From Ectocarpus siliculosus (lineage: Eukaryota; Sar; Phaeophyceae; Ectocarpales; Ectocarpaceae), in NCBI GenBank assembly GCA_000310025.1, contig FN649740.1, positions 4,864,378 through 4,928,377 of the forward strand: a stretch of DNA of 64,000 nucleotides, given 5' to 3'. Position 1 is the first letter of the stretch. Each line of letters starts with the position of its first letter. Of the stretch, positions 21,266 to 33,600 are shown in pieces. Both the position numbers and the translations under genes were made by a program. The notes beneath the pieces are model-generated. The model made no database searches and was not told the DNA's origin. It worked only from the letters and a program-made list of their open reading frames with translations.

Positions 21266-24200
21266 ATCATGACAGTGGACGTCGAATACACGAAGCTTCT
21301 AGCTTGGTTCAACATGGACGGAACGTATGCTTTGGCGGGTGTATACGATAAACCATCAGGTTCCGGGGATTTGAGAGGCCTAATGCTGCATCTCGGGCTT
21401 CCAATTGTCTACGTAAGTCATCAACGTTTGTGGGCGCTTTTCTCACGTCGTAGCGCATTCTCGTGATAACGAGGGATTTAGTTGCAGTCCTCATCAAATA
21501 TGCATCGCCTTCGTTGCTGGGCTACCTCCCCGGAAGAACGACCAAACATTTATACTGGAATGTTGCTGCCGGTTTGATCTTTCTCAGGCATAAAAGTGAC
21601 TTTCATAGTGTGTAACGTACCGCATATCACCCTTTGTGCGTCAAAGCAGCTATTCAAATCCGAGAAGAGTGGTACAGCTTGTGCGAGCAAGGGGCACCCG
21701 ACACTCGTTGGAAATCGTACAACTCGTTCGGGGCCGAACGGGAAGCGCTGATTCGCCTATGTTTCACTCATCTTCAGTTTTCACGCCATTGCACGAAAGC
21801 GCACGAACTACATTTGACATTGACCCGCGCCACCCCGTCGCCACCCCATTGAATCCAGACCATCAGCACCGACGAGAACGCTGGAACTGACGAAATCTTC
21901 ATCTACGAATTCGACAGCGGAAACGCTTCTCTGTCCGTGAATAGCTCCGTTCAACTCGTAAGCGGGTTGGCAGATCAAGCTGACCTCCTCGTGGATTCGG
22001 CAGTCAGCGCGTCTGGGATTGCAGGCAAGACATGCTTGACGTCACGAACAACCATGGACGTATGCCGAATATGTGAAATGTTGCAATAGGCGCCGCTGGT
22101 TCCTTAGAAACCGCACAAATAAATGTCATAGTAGATCACCGTGAAATATTGATGAATGAACTAGGTCTTGTTCCGCTCCTATCCCGCCTCGTACTTCCGC
22201 GTCCTTTCTAATTTTCCGAAAATGCGAGCAGCCATCGTGGGAAACAAAGGCGGAGTGCGGAGGTTTTTCCTCGATGGCGTCGGGGATTTCGGGTGCGTCG
22301 AATCAATGTAGTTTTGGCGTCAGGTGGTCCATTGTTTATGAGTGCCACGACGCGATGGGAGACGTACATGCTGCATGAAACGCTTGAAAGGCCTATTAAT
22401 CGAACCGACAACGCCCGCTCTGAAGAAGCCCACGTTATCCACCGAGGGTTTCGTCGCTTTTTGTCATTGACATTATGCCTACCAGAGCACAGTACAATGT
22501 TGGCGTCGTGTCGCCCTCGGGTAGCTTTGGTTTACTTCGTCAGGGTGCTTGTGCAGCAGCGTACCCACGTAACTCTCGCCTGATCCTCCTTTGGTTCGTT
22601 CGCTTTTCAATCGCGGCGTGGAACCACAGGGTGGCTATGCACTACAAGTTTCTAGGTAGAAATTACGCGATCGACGGGACAGCTTTGGCGTTCAGCCCCG
22701 ATGGGTCAACTGTCTATATTGCATCGGATGACCAAAAAGTCTACGCGTACGATAGTGCCGGAGACAATGATATCCCTTTCATGTGGTCCACGGCCGCAGC
22801 GGACAATGACCTGTGCGACATCGTGGTTTCTCCAAGCGGGCTTTCGGTGAGGCATGACCGATAGACTTGCCATTACAACAGTACACGCTAACGTGAGCGA
22901 CGTTTGCTAAACAACAACCACTGAATCTCGATTTGGCTACCATCCTTTACCTCTGCCATAGTTGAGGCCAACGAGACCCTGATACTTTGGTCGATGACGA
23001 TCACCGTCGTACCCATTCGGAATGTGTGGCACATGCGCCCTGGAGCGTTGTTTGGTCTGCCTGTCATCTCCTGAACTACGCTCCACAGCTGCAATTCTTG
23101 CTGGGGAGATCCAACCCTTCACGAACAAGGCACACAGTCTCGGACAACGGCATTACTTACGCACGCCTTACGATTGAAACAGATGCGTACTCCATTGCTC
23201 GTGACCCTGTACTTACGGCGTTCCCCTTTCACATTTGATGAAATTTCGGGGATATCGTTGGAACAGATGTTCTCCAATTGACAGAAATGGGTTTCTTCCT
23301 TCCCACGAACTCATTTGTGTGTTTCTTCTCTCTCCGCACAGAAAAATATGGAACAACACGCATTTCGTACAATATACCCCACGAGCTGAATCCTGGGAGG
23401 GAATATCCCCTACTATGCACGACCCCCAGGTGTATGTTCTGGGCTGTGTCAACTCTGTGGTTATTCATCTCCAGCTTGACGACACGACCGGCGAGGTTCT
23501 ATCAACAGGAAGCTACGCTGCCAACTCCAGCGTCGCAGGCAGCACATCGGGGAGTGTATTCGCTATACAGGCAATCGAGTTGGCTGTCATGGTCGGACGT
23601 TCTGACTCGGATGAGGTGCGCAGGATTGCGCTTGGGTCCCTTCACACGAAACACACCGAACATTTGGACATGCCACGACACCAATCAAATGTGTACGCAC
23701 GCTTGAAAATATGACTGTCATGGTGTCTACGGGTTCGATGGTCTAACTCTGGGTATGGCACCGAGGAGCAGAAGTCCAACGAGTACAATGTCTGGTGCAT
23801 TCTCGCACCAAAGCTTCTGCAGATGAATCCACTTGTTCTTGGCCATACCGGTCCATCATGTTAGATTATCACTTCGTTAGAAAGTGGCAACGGGATAGAT
23901 GAGGAGAGCGTACACCACTCTGCTCTGCTCGGTTACAGTGCACCTGCCCCGTAGTATCGAAATGGTGAACATCCCAGGTATGCCACATTGTTCGCGATTC
24001 TCAAGGAAACCAATTTGGACGTCGTGACCGACACCTGTTTCTCATCAATCCGGCTCTTTGGGGTTGCTCAAAACACAATAGTTCGGAAGGGTGCAGCAAG
24101 CGGGATGAGTCTGTGGAAGATGTGTTGTCTAGATGGACGGACACTGCACTCGGATATTTCTACATCAAAAATTGGAGAGAGCACAGCAGCACGGCCCTGT

Positions 24201-24696
24201 CGTCCAATCGTGTTGCTGAACGCTTTGCACCGTCGACTGTAAAAGTGCGCTGATAGTTCAACTTGGAATACTTTCATCGCAACGTGACAGATTGCTGTTT
24301 TCCAGCGAAACGCGACGGACGGGGTACTCTCTTCTGCTACCACGGTCAGAGTCACCAGCGAGTCGGAAAGCGGGACAATAACAGTGGCTGGATTTGCTCT
24401 CGGCGCGACGGAGCGACTCTTCGTCTCGACGGCAGACGGCAATGGTGGCGGCGGCATCGTGGTCTTCAATCATGTGTGCCCAACAGCCGCTCCGAGTCCC
24501 TCGCCATCGCTAGCACCTGTCGCAACAACCGCTCCGAGTCCCTCGCCATCCCCAGCACCTGTTGTTACCCCTACAAGTCTACCCAACTCTTCGCCTACGT
24601 TGCCTCTATCCACCGTGCCGGAACTGGTTGAGGCGAGACTTGCAGCAGCTGTCCATGGTGTCAATATGGTTTTCGAGCCTGGGCCTGGCAGCCTAG
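21266..24696 (+). other. Gene A exons 1-6: beta-propeller-like repeats and Ser-Pro-rich linker
   Basis: Exons: 21266-21412, 21859-22024 (GC donor), 22656-22846, 23089-23208, 23430-23570 (GC donor; a GT donor after 23615 is also in phase) and 24306-24696. Blade-like strands include EIFIYEFDSGNASLSV, TALAFSPDGSTVYIASDDQ and SVVIHLQLDDTTGEVLS, resembling YVTN/6-phosphogluconolactonase-type propellers. At least five to six repeat strands are visible; a short blade exon between 23616 and 24305 may be missing. The last exon ends with two copies of a Ser-Pro block (APSPSPSLAPV and APSPSPSPAPV, about 39-bp units), a wall-protein-like linker that could be O-glycosylated. Confidence 0.7.
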
Positions 24697-27600
24697 GTAT
24701 GTCAAGAGGCAGCATGCTATCACCTCACGAGAGAAAGCGATGCAAGCGGAAGCGGTTATAAGTGAATCGATGCGAGTACGTGCTGGATCGGGCTGTTGAA
24801 TGCATGGCTACCTGACGTGTCATTTGTCTATCCTGCGCGTCATGTGGGCAGGTCTATGGTGTCACGACAACATTTGTTCAGAGACGACATGCAGCGTAGC
24901 CGACTTGCTCGAGAGTGGCACGATAGCACTGGTGGGGGCTGGGGCATCTTGCAGCTGGAAGGACGAAAACACTGTCGTTGTCACCTTCGGAAGTGGTGAG
25001 TCTCTGGCGCGCCTTAGGTGCGAGTGTAATCGGCGTGCTTGCCGGACCTGTTGTCGGTGACCCGTGTATGGTCCCCTATATATCATTTCCTCCCCCGCCG
25101 AATATTCTCGTCTGCTTATTGAAGGTAGCTCGTTGCTCTCTGGCGGACGACGTTCGAAATATCCTATCACCGCGACATATCTCAAACTCAGCCGTCTATA
25201 GATTGGATTCCTGTCACGTGACTCTCTCCCGTGGGTCGATCTCCGTCTGACATGTTACAAGAAGACCAAATGTGCGGGAAATACCGGTACTGACGGTGGG
25301 CCATAGTGCTAAATAGTGCGTGTTCCGGGCGACTACCAACAAACGTTGCTGACCAATCGACTACACCCCCGTTCGAAACCCCGTCCTTCTAGTGGAAGAT
25401 GGGATGAGTTGGTATGGCACCTCAAAAAACTGCATTTACGAAGCGAGCACAGCAAGTATCAAGGCTTAATGCATCATGTGTACCTTCTCTAAAGTGCCCT
25501 GTGTGGTGCACCACGTCCCAGGCTACACCTTAGCAGAGAATAGCACTGTGGTTCTCAATGGCGGCTACATTGCCGGATGCGCGACATGTACAGAATACGC
25601 TTCAGGTGAGGCCTCCGGCAGCTATTCTCACCGAACAATATGTAGCACATTTCTGAATTGTCGCGCCTTTGTGTTCTTCCATCCTAGTGTGTGCGTCGTC
25701 AGGCGTACCGTGTGCTTCAATGTTATGGGATGCCGTTATCACGAAGATATGCGGCAATGCCACGATACTCGAACTCCGTCGATTTCCCCCCTGCAACCGA
25801 TCGAAAAGGTTCCACTCTTGTAATGGATCGGGCTCTTCCACCGGAGTTGTCATCAGCCAAGTTCACCAACACAGGGGCCCAGGTATTTGTCTGCTCGACG
25901 GTACGCCTAGACTATCGATTATCAAGAACAGTGTGAACTATGGACAATATCTTCGACGCTTAGGTCAAAATGATAAAATGATACATGCTCTGATGGCGGA
26001 TTTGAACCAAAGCACAAGCGACAGAATGTGGGTGAAACAGAAAGTTATCGTCTGGACACTCTGACGTGGTGGCTCGAAGTACCCGCCGAACCAAGTAGGA
26101 TGTCTTCGTGTTTTCGTCGTGTTGGCGTTTGAACAGGTGACGGTTGGCTTTACAGGCAACCCATCTTCACAGGAAATCAACGGTACATTCGGTGCTGTTC
26201 CGTGCGAATCTGTATTCTCGGCTGCTTCGGCATCTACACTCGGAATCAGGAGTACTTGCCACTTCGTTTCTGGCTCGAGCATCAAGGTATGGGAGAGTAC
26301 CGGACGAAACCGAGATCCTGCTTTTGTGGATTCCGGTCACGTAAATTATGCTTCGGGACCAGGTTGGATGTAGAATTCTGTTTTCGCGGCGTGCTTTGTT
26401 GTCTGTCTTCGAACTTTTGACACGGGCTACGATCCCTCCTTCCTCTGTGGCCTTGCCCCTCATGCAAGAGAATTGAACCGAGGTCATCCAGAGGTGCCCT
26501 TTGCAGTATAGGCCTTCTTTTCATGCGATTTTGTTTGGTCTCTGAACGTCGACCAATGGATAGCTTCCGATGCTTTTATGTAATTGCCTATATTTGTCGG
26601 CGGCGTTGAACCCCAAGTTGTACGCATGACGCAGGCGTCACCGGCGTTCCATACACTGATGGCATGGGTTTTCTTCTCGGAAACAACCGGCAATAATAAC
26701 CGGAGTCGGTGCGACCCATGCACGGCCAACTGAGATATCGATATGGTTGTCTGATTCATACAACTCCAACACAGATATTGACCACATAGTCTTCCTCAAC
26801 AGGTAACGCTTGGTGCCCTGTCGACGATCACTCCGTCGTCGAGTGAAGGTTGCACGGACGGAGATGGCACCTCACTAACGCTGTTGGCTGGCGTGGTTCG
26901 GACTGAAGTGAGGCGATGTTGCGTGCTTGGCATGGGTTATTAAGAAGCACGAATATTGCCAGGATACTGGCCTGACTGGCTGTTTCGCCCGACAAAGACG
27001 TGAGCACACTAACACCTCATACACTGACACAATAATGTTGCCACATCTGAACGGCTCTTCCACAACTATTTGCTCGTTCTCTTGTGATGCCCCCTCGGAT
27101 GCAGATTGGGGCATTTCTTACCGCATCAGCCGGATGCGTGGTTGTCGACTACCCCTCCAACCCAGACCCGCCGTTTGTGGAAATTAGCGCCCCCAGTGCA
27201 GTCGGGTATTGCGACGATCTCACGCTCGAGGGAAGGACTACCATGTCTTCAATAGGTAAGACGCGAGTAGCCGGCATGCCAAAGAGTGAGAAAAAATACG
27301 TCACCATTTTGGTTTGCTGCATTCGTGCATGAGCAACAAACGTACTTGACACAATATGTGATTCGTGACCTTCTTTCCACCTTCGCCGCCTACTGCACTT
27401 TCAGGTAGCTCCAACGTAACCTGGGAGGTCGCCCTCGCAGGAAGTGACCCGACCGCCGACATCTCAAACGTCTCAAGAGCTTTAGAACAGGTGTGCGTAA
27501 CGGGATACTGGAGGCATACGTGACGATGAGGAGGCGCATATGGCACGCCCTATCGGCGGAAACATTCCAGTGCCCCTCTGTTGCTCATGCCAGCATGTAT

Positions 27601-30600
27601 CTGACTCATTGCCTTTCCTGCTGACAATTTCTCACCCATCCAATGTGGCAGTACCCCCCTCGTGTCATGTGTACGTGGTACCTCAAACATCTTCCCCCCC
27701 CTCTACCGCAGGCTAGCTCTAACAAAGAGCTAACTGTGAAGATTCCAAGCGAGGATCTCGCTGTGGAAAACACTTTCTCCTTCGTCTTAAGAGTGGAAAC
27801 AGTTCTTGGTGGTTCTTCCGAAGCTGTGGTGGAGGTGCACAAGTCTTCCCTGGAGCTCCTTGTCACGCGGGTGAGGAATTGTGCACCTGCCCGCGTAGGT
27901 TTTCAGCTTTGATTAAATGTGTCTGGCAAAGGCTCAGGTGTGGAACAGGCATGCCAATTCTCGACGATCGATACGATCGCTACATGCACGTGATCACAGA
28001 TGCCATTGTTGTGCACATTCCCCGTGGCACCCGAGAGGGCCTCAATACCTCCTCACACGCTTGCCTTTTGACACACCCTACACCGGATCTGGACGGTATT
28101 GCGTAGATTGTGGGATCATCAGCTCTACAGCGGACCCGCGGGAATGAAATTATTCTCCGCAGCGAGACGAGACTGTCTTCGTGTTCGACTTTGACGACTG
28201 ACGAGGCACTCGCATCGTATTCGTGGAGGCTAGTTTCAGCCAATGAATCGTACGAAGGAACGCCGGAGGTGGTGGTGGACGTCGGTCGAGACCCGCGTGT
28301 TCTTGTCATCCCGTCTCACACGTTGGGCTATGCAGGAAGCACATACCTGTTTCAACTGACGACAGCTTTTGGCAGCGAAACTACCAATACCGCCAACGTA
28401 ACCAGTAAGTCAGGTAGTCGAGCGCGCTCGTGCGGCGTTGTCTGCTGTTGGCTGAACACGAAGTACTCGAGATTTGGCTTCGTCTCTATCGGGACATTGC
28501 AGTTTGGGTAGATTGGCGCGTTAGGTGACATCAGCTATCGCCAGTCTAGCCCGATGGAAACACCTTGCAGAAAGTTAAAGGTACGGCTGGAAACAACGAG
28601 ATGCTGCCCGGACACATGATGGTGACCAGATCAAACGTTCATCCTACGGATCGTCCGTCTTATCACTCGATGAATTCAAGCTGCAACAGCACGTCCTCGA
28701 AAACGATAAGAAATGCGGCAGACGATTTCCCTCAAAGCCGTTTTCACTCTGGGTAGCTTGAGTTTTGTAGTGTGTGTCGAACGTGATTGTACCATGTATT
28801 TTCAGAACCAACGTCTCATTGGCTACACCTGATCCCAACATTCTGCATTGCAAATAACGATTCTTCGTCCTTGTTCCACTCCGATCCCATAGTCGAGATA
28901 GTCAGTGGGCCAATAGTCGCGGCTATTTCCGGAGGAACAAAGCGGAGCATCGGAGTTGGGCAGGCAAGAACAGAGTTGAACGCTGTGGGGACACCAACCC
29001 GTTCCGTTCTGTATCTTGGTTGCATGAGCTGTAGTATGGAACCTAGGTTTGCACCATATTGGTATTCGCGCCATGTCAGCTCCTACGCAAACCAAGATTT
29101 TGCTCTCGTAAGGTTGATCCAAGTTGTGTTTGGCAAATTCGTTCATCATCAAGCTATTGCCACACGTTGCAATATATCACAGACTCTGGAACTGGATGCT
29201 TCTGTGTCGGTAGATACGGATGGCGTAGAAACTATTCCATTCAAGTACACCTGGCATTGCGAGAGCGAATCCGGGGGTGCGTGCGTCTCGATGGCGGGCG
29301 AAGTGTTGGACCTTTCGGGATTCGCTGCAGGAGCCATGCTATCGATCCCCCCAGGATCGCTACCATCTGGTGAGGGACCGGCACAAGAATCACCTGGGTC
29401 CACACGCCAGGCTGGCACCGTGTATCGTAGCACCCTACAGTCCGTAAATATCTCAAAGGTGATTTCTGAAGTTTGTCACTTTCGTTTTCCTCACGGCGGC
29501 AGTGAAGCCATTCGTCCGAGGGGGTTTGAACATAACTCCGACTTTGCCTGCTGTTGTGCCAATACTCCGCCATACAACGTGACGCCTCCCACCGGCAGGT
29601 ATTGTGTACGTCTTCGCGGTCACTGCATCAAAGCATTCCGATGGCAGCACGCCATGGTCGAAGTACCGCAGCGACAATACGTCGTGCATCATCTCCACGA
29701 CGGGGTTTGATGTTCCACATGTTGCAATTACCCCGAAGGTAAGCGTCAATTCATTCACGAGCCTTCAAGCTAGTGCTGATGATGGATTCATGACCCTTCT
29801 GGTTGGACTCTGGTACTCCTCGAAAGCCGAACAGCAATGAGCGCCATAGTGGTGGCCACCATTGGTAGCGAACATCCGATCGCCATCCTAAAAATTGTTC
29901 ATGTCACTGAAAGGAATGCCGCGAACATTGTGTCCGTCATCGCTCCACAGGAGATCCACCGTAAATTCAGCCCTTCGAAGAGGTTGGTCTTGTATGGGTG
30001 TGCAGCCGCATCCATCGAGTCTCATTGCAGCAACAGCACCTTTGCGGGCTTTGATTTCCAGTGGAATCAGGTGTGAGAAAAAATGATTTCATGCGAGATT
30101 GACATACCGATAGGCGTCGCAGGTCAACTCACAGTGACACTCCCTCGATGCGCTGTACGACTTCTTTCACAACGTCACCACACGTGACACGCCCCAGCGA
30201 GGCTGCACATAGCTACGGGAATGAGATTGTTTTGACGGTTTGATCGCCTTTTCGTTGCCGAGATGAGGTCCGGCGAACCCGCAAGGCTTGCGCACCCATT
30301 CACACTCTATTTTGTTCTGAACCCTTTGTTGCACATTATCTCGTTACCACGCCAGGTGGACAGCAACATCGGGCTGTTGAACGACGATTCGTTTGTCGGG
30401 AACGATCAAGTGTTTCGCACTGGCGACCGCCACCCAACTCTCGTTGTGCGAGCCGGGGCTCTTTCTCCAGGTCGAACGTACACATTTTCAATGACCGCGA
30501 CAGGATCGTCTGGCAGGGCCGGCTACTCTGGTACACTTTCCGAAAACCTGTGTATTTTAACATCCCACAAACAGCTGTTGTGACCGTGTGAAACGGGAAG

Positions 30601-33600
30601 GGTTCCATAGAATCTAAGATGTCGAGTCGTCATTCTTTCGACGGGGGCAGTCCGTATGGTCTGCTTGGTCTCATACAACTGAAAGTAGGCGATACCCAAC
30701 GGAATCACGTTGCGAAGCCGACCATGCCTTGACGACTATCTCTTTATCATGATGCAGAGTTTTCTATCGAAACCAACGATGCTCCCGTGGGAGGACATGT
30801 GAGCTCCGACCTGCTCCAAGTGCACGCCGGGGAAAACGCCGTGATGCTACAGACTTTGGGTTGGACGGACGACTTTGAGGATCTTCCGATGACATACGAG
30901 TTCGGTTATTCTCACGGATGGCATGAGATTCGTTCTGTGTCAAGGTGACCCCATGGAATCTCAACTTCCCATTGTCGGACATGAGATCGGCTGTATGGCA
31001 TGCTCCGTCGTGCGCCTGCGTCTTAATCTCTTCTGGATGGTTGAGGGCGGAATGTATGGTATCTAATCCGAAACTTCGCGCACTGCAGGGGTGAATTTGC
31101 ACGCAGAGGAGATATGAGGGACAACCCTAGAATGCTTGCAATCTCATTTGATGCGATGATCTTTTTCGTGTGCGGTCAGGTCGCACACAACTATTCGTTG
31201 AGCAAAAGGTTTCGGCTTGAAGCTCTTCCCGAGGATGGCCATTCACACAATACTCTCATCGAAGGAGTTGACTGGATGTGCCCTCTACGTACCCTTCTCA
31301 CTATTGAACGTACAGGCAACAATGGATAACGAGGTTGTCCTCAGGGGCGTCATCATCAAGTACCCTACTCACGGACCTACCACCCGGAACGGCCCTCAAC
31401 GCCTTCAACATTACGTTGGTGGCCTTTGTCTCTGATATCCTTGGGGCAACGGCCGTCACGAGCCTTGGCATCGATGGGGTCTCACTGTCGATTGTCTCAT
31501 ATCCCCCGGAGCAGGTGTGGTATCCCGGTTATTGGCATAGGCATAGGGAATGGGGCATGAGGTCTGATGCTGCCATGTCCATGTTGGTATCCGCCAATGG
31601 TTGAACCGACAGGAAGTCAGGCTTCGAAATGTGAAGTACGGTACACGCCTGCCTCTCCCTGTGGAGTGCAAGTTTGTTTGGCCAACGGCACGTTCGCCTT
31701 GTTTTGTGTTGGTCTGAAGACAGCCTAGGGCTCACAAAAGGTACTCAAGTTCCTATGTTCCATAAAGGTTTGAGCACGTTAGTACCTACCAAGTTCTGAA
31801 TTGTGGGCTCTATCTCGTTTTGACGTTCTACGTGGCGTATCGATGGCACGAAGCAGGTCATGGTGCCGTCCTTGCGGGCCAATCTTTCGTCGTTATCAAC
31901 GGGAGCGAGCTCGTTGACCGACACTGATGACGCGCTTAGGAGCGTGATGATGCTTTCGGCCGTTCTGGGACACGCACCAGAGCCAGAAACGGCGGACGAA
32001 ATCGGCGAAATGTTGGAGCTGAAGGTGCCGAGGCCAATCCGTGGTTGGTGGTGGACCTTTTTTTTTTGGGCTACAGGTTTACCCCGCAGTACGACCATCA
32101 GTCTCCAGTTCTCCGTTTACGCCCTGCTGGAGAATGGTTGAGTGTTTTGCAATAGAATCCAGCCGAACTATGTACATGTTGTTGGACATGTTGGATGCGA
32201 GCGTGCCGGTACAGTGGATTGACGTGTGGCCATTCCCACCAAAGGGGCCGGTGTTGGTCTCGGACACAAGTTTCATCGGAAACGCCTACAACATCTTCCC
32301 GGACGAGATACTTACATCAGCGCCACACGATAACAATGAGCACAGAATAAGTAGGATGGGAAGCACGTAGACCGAACAATGATGTTCTGACTGGTGCTAG
32401 GATGGGCAGGGCAAAGCCTCCTATTGCCCTTTCGATACGCGTACGTTGGGCGATGAAGCACTTGGATACGCTTCCAGATGGGGTTGCCGCAAACGCATGC
32501 TAGGAACAAATCTAAGTGACTCACCACTAGATTGACTCGTTGCGAACCTGGTAAATAATCTGATTCCTTCCCAGCACGCCATCATCACTTTCGTAGCAGA
32601 GGCATACCTTGCAATGGATTCGACCTCCGGAGCAGCTCGAATTGGTGCAGAGGCGTTGGCGGCAGCAGTTACCTCTCATGCGGTGAGCGGGTCTAGCGTA
32701 ACAAGACGAGACGTTAGCCAACGGTAACACCACATCCCAAAGCCATTTTGCATCGTCATCTCCCACCTCTGATAGAGGGTTTGCAAAGCAAGGCATGGCC
32801 GTAACGTCATTGTTTTTGTCGTGCCGGGTACTGCTGTACAACAGTGTGAGAGGGCGTGATAGAGGCACTGTGAGAATATTCTGATGTTGAACCATGAACC
32901 TCAACAATGGTAACCCCAATTTGCCAAGCGGGTCTCACGGTTTAAGAGATACTTTGCCGTGCTGCAATTTTGTGTTGATACTTGCCAGCAAAATGGGATA
33001 TTGAGCAGTACGACGGTGACAGAGGTATCAGGTGTAGTAGAAGACATGCTCACAGTATCGACGGAGGCCGGAGATATGCTGGAGTATGGTCCAGCGGTTT
33101 CTATTCTTCAGGTGCGGCTTTGTCTGCTTGCGCGTCTCTGAGAGAAAACATGATGAACCTCGCTGTGACTCGTAGGTGTAGACTAATGTTTTCGCGCCCA
33201 TGCACCGCTTCCACTTGATTCGCCACGCGTCAGTTAGTACTAGGGTCAAATATCGTAGAAGAACACAACATTCCATCCACATGGGCAGCTTTGCAAGCAT
33301 GGTTCTCGAGAATATCGTTTTGGGATCTCTACCATCGAATGAACTGCCAAACAAGATACTATACTGTGAACCTGTTCATTGGTCGGGCAGTCCGATTCAT
33401 GACCGACCGTACTCGATCGTGAAATGCGATTCGGTGGCTCATGTTCAGTCCGCCAACCGACATGATGTTTGCTAGGTTTGACAACCTTCGGCCTACGAGC
33501 TCTACTCAACAATCGAACGTGATCTTCCTCCGTTGCACGTCACGTTTCTTGTTACCACTCACTTTTCTCAGACTGTAGGTGTTCTCCTACACGAGAGTAA

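Noticed and set aside
24852-27870. Assignment of the Cys-containing module to a named lectin or EGF family
   Set aside because: The cysteine spacing does not match EGF or a known lectin pattern; only REJ-like strand segments are recognisable.
28787-29710. A single 307-codon frame on the plus strand of gene A
   Set aside because: It reads through two introns; the REJ motif is continuous only after splicing (28963 to 29183 and 29369 to 29599).
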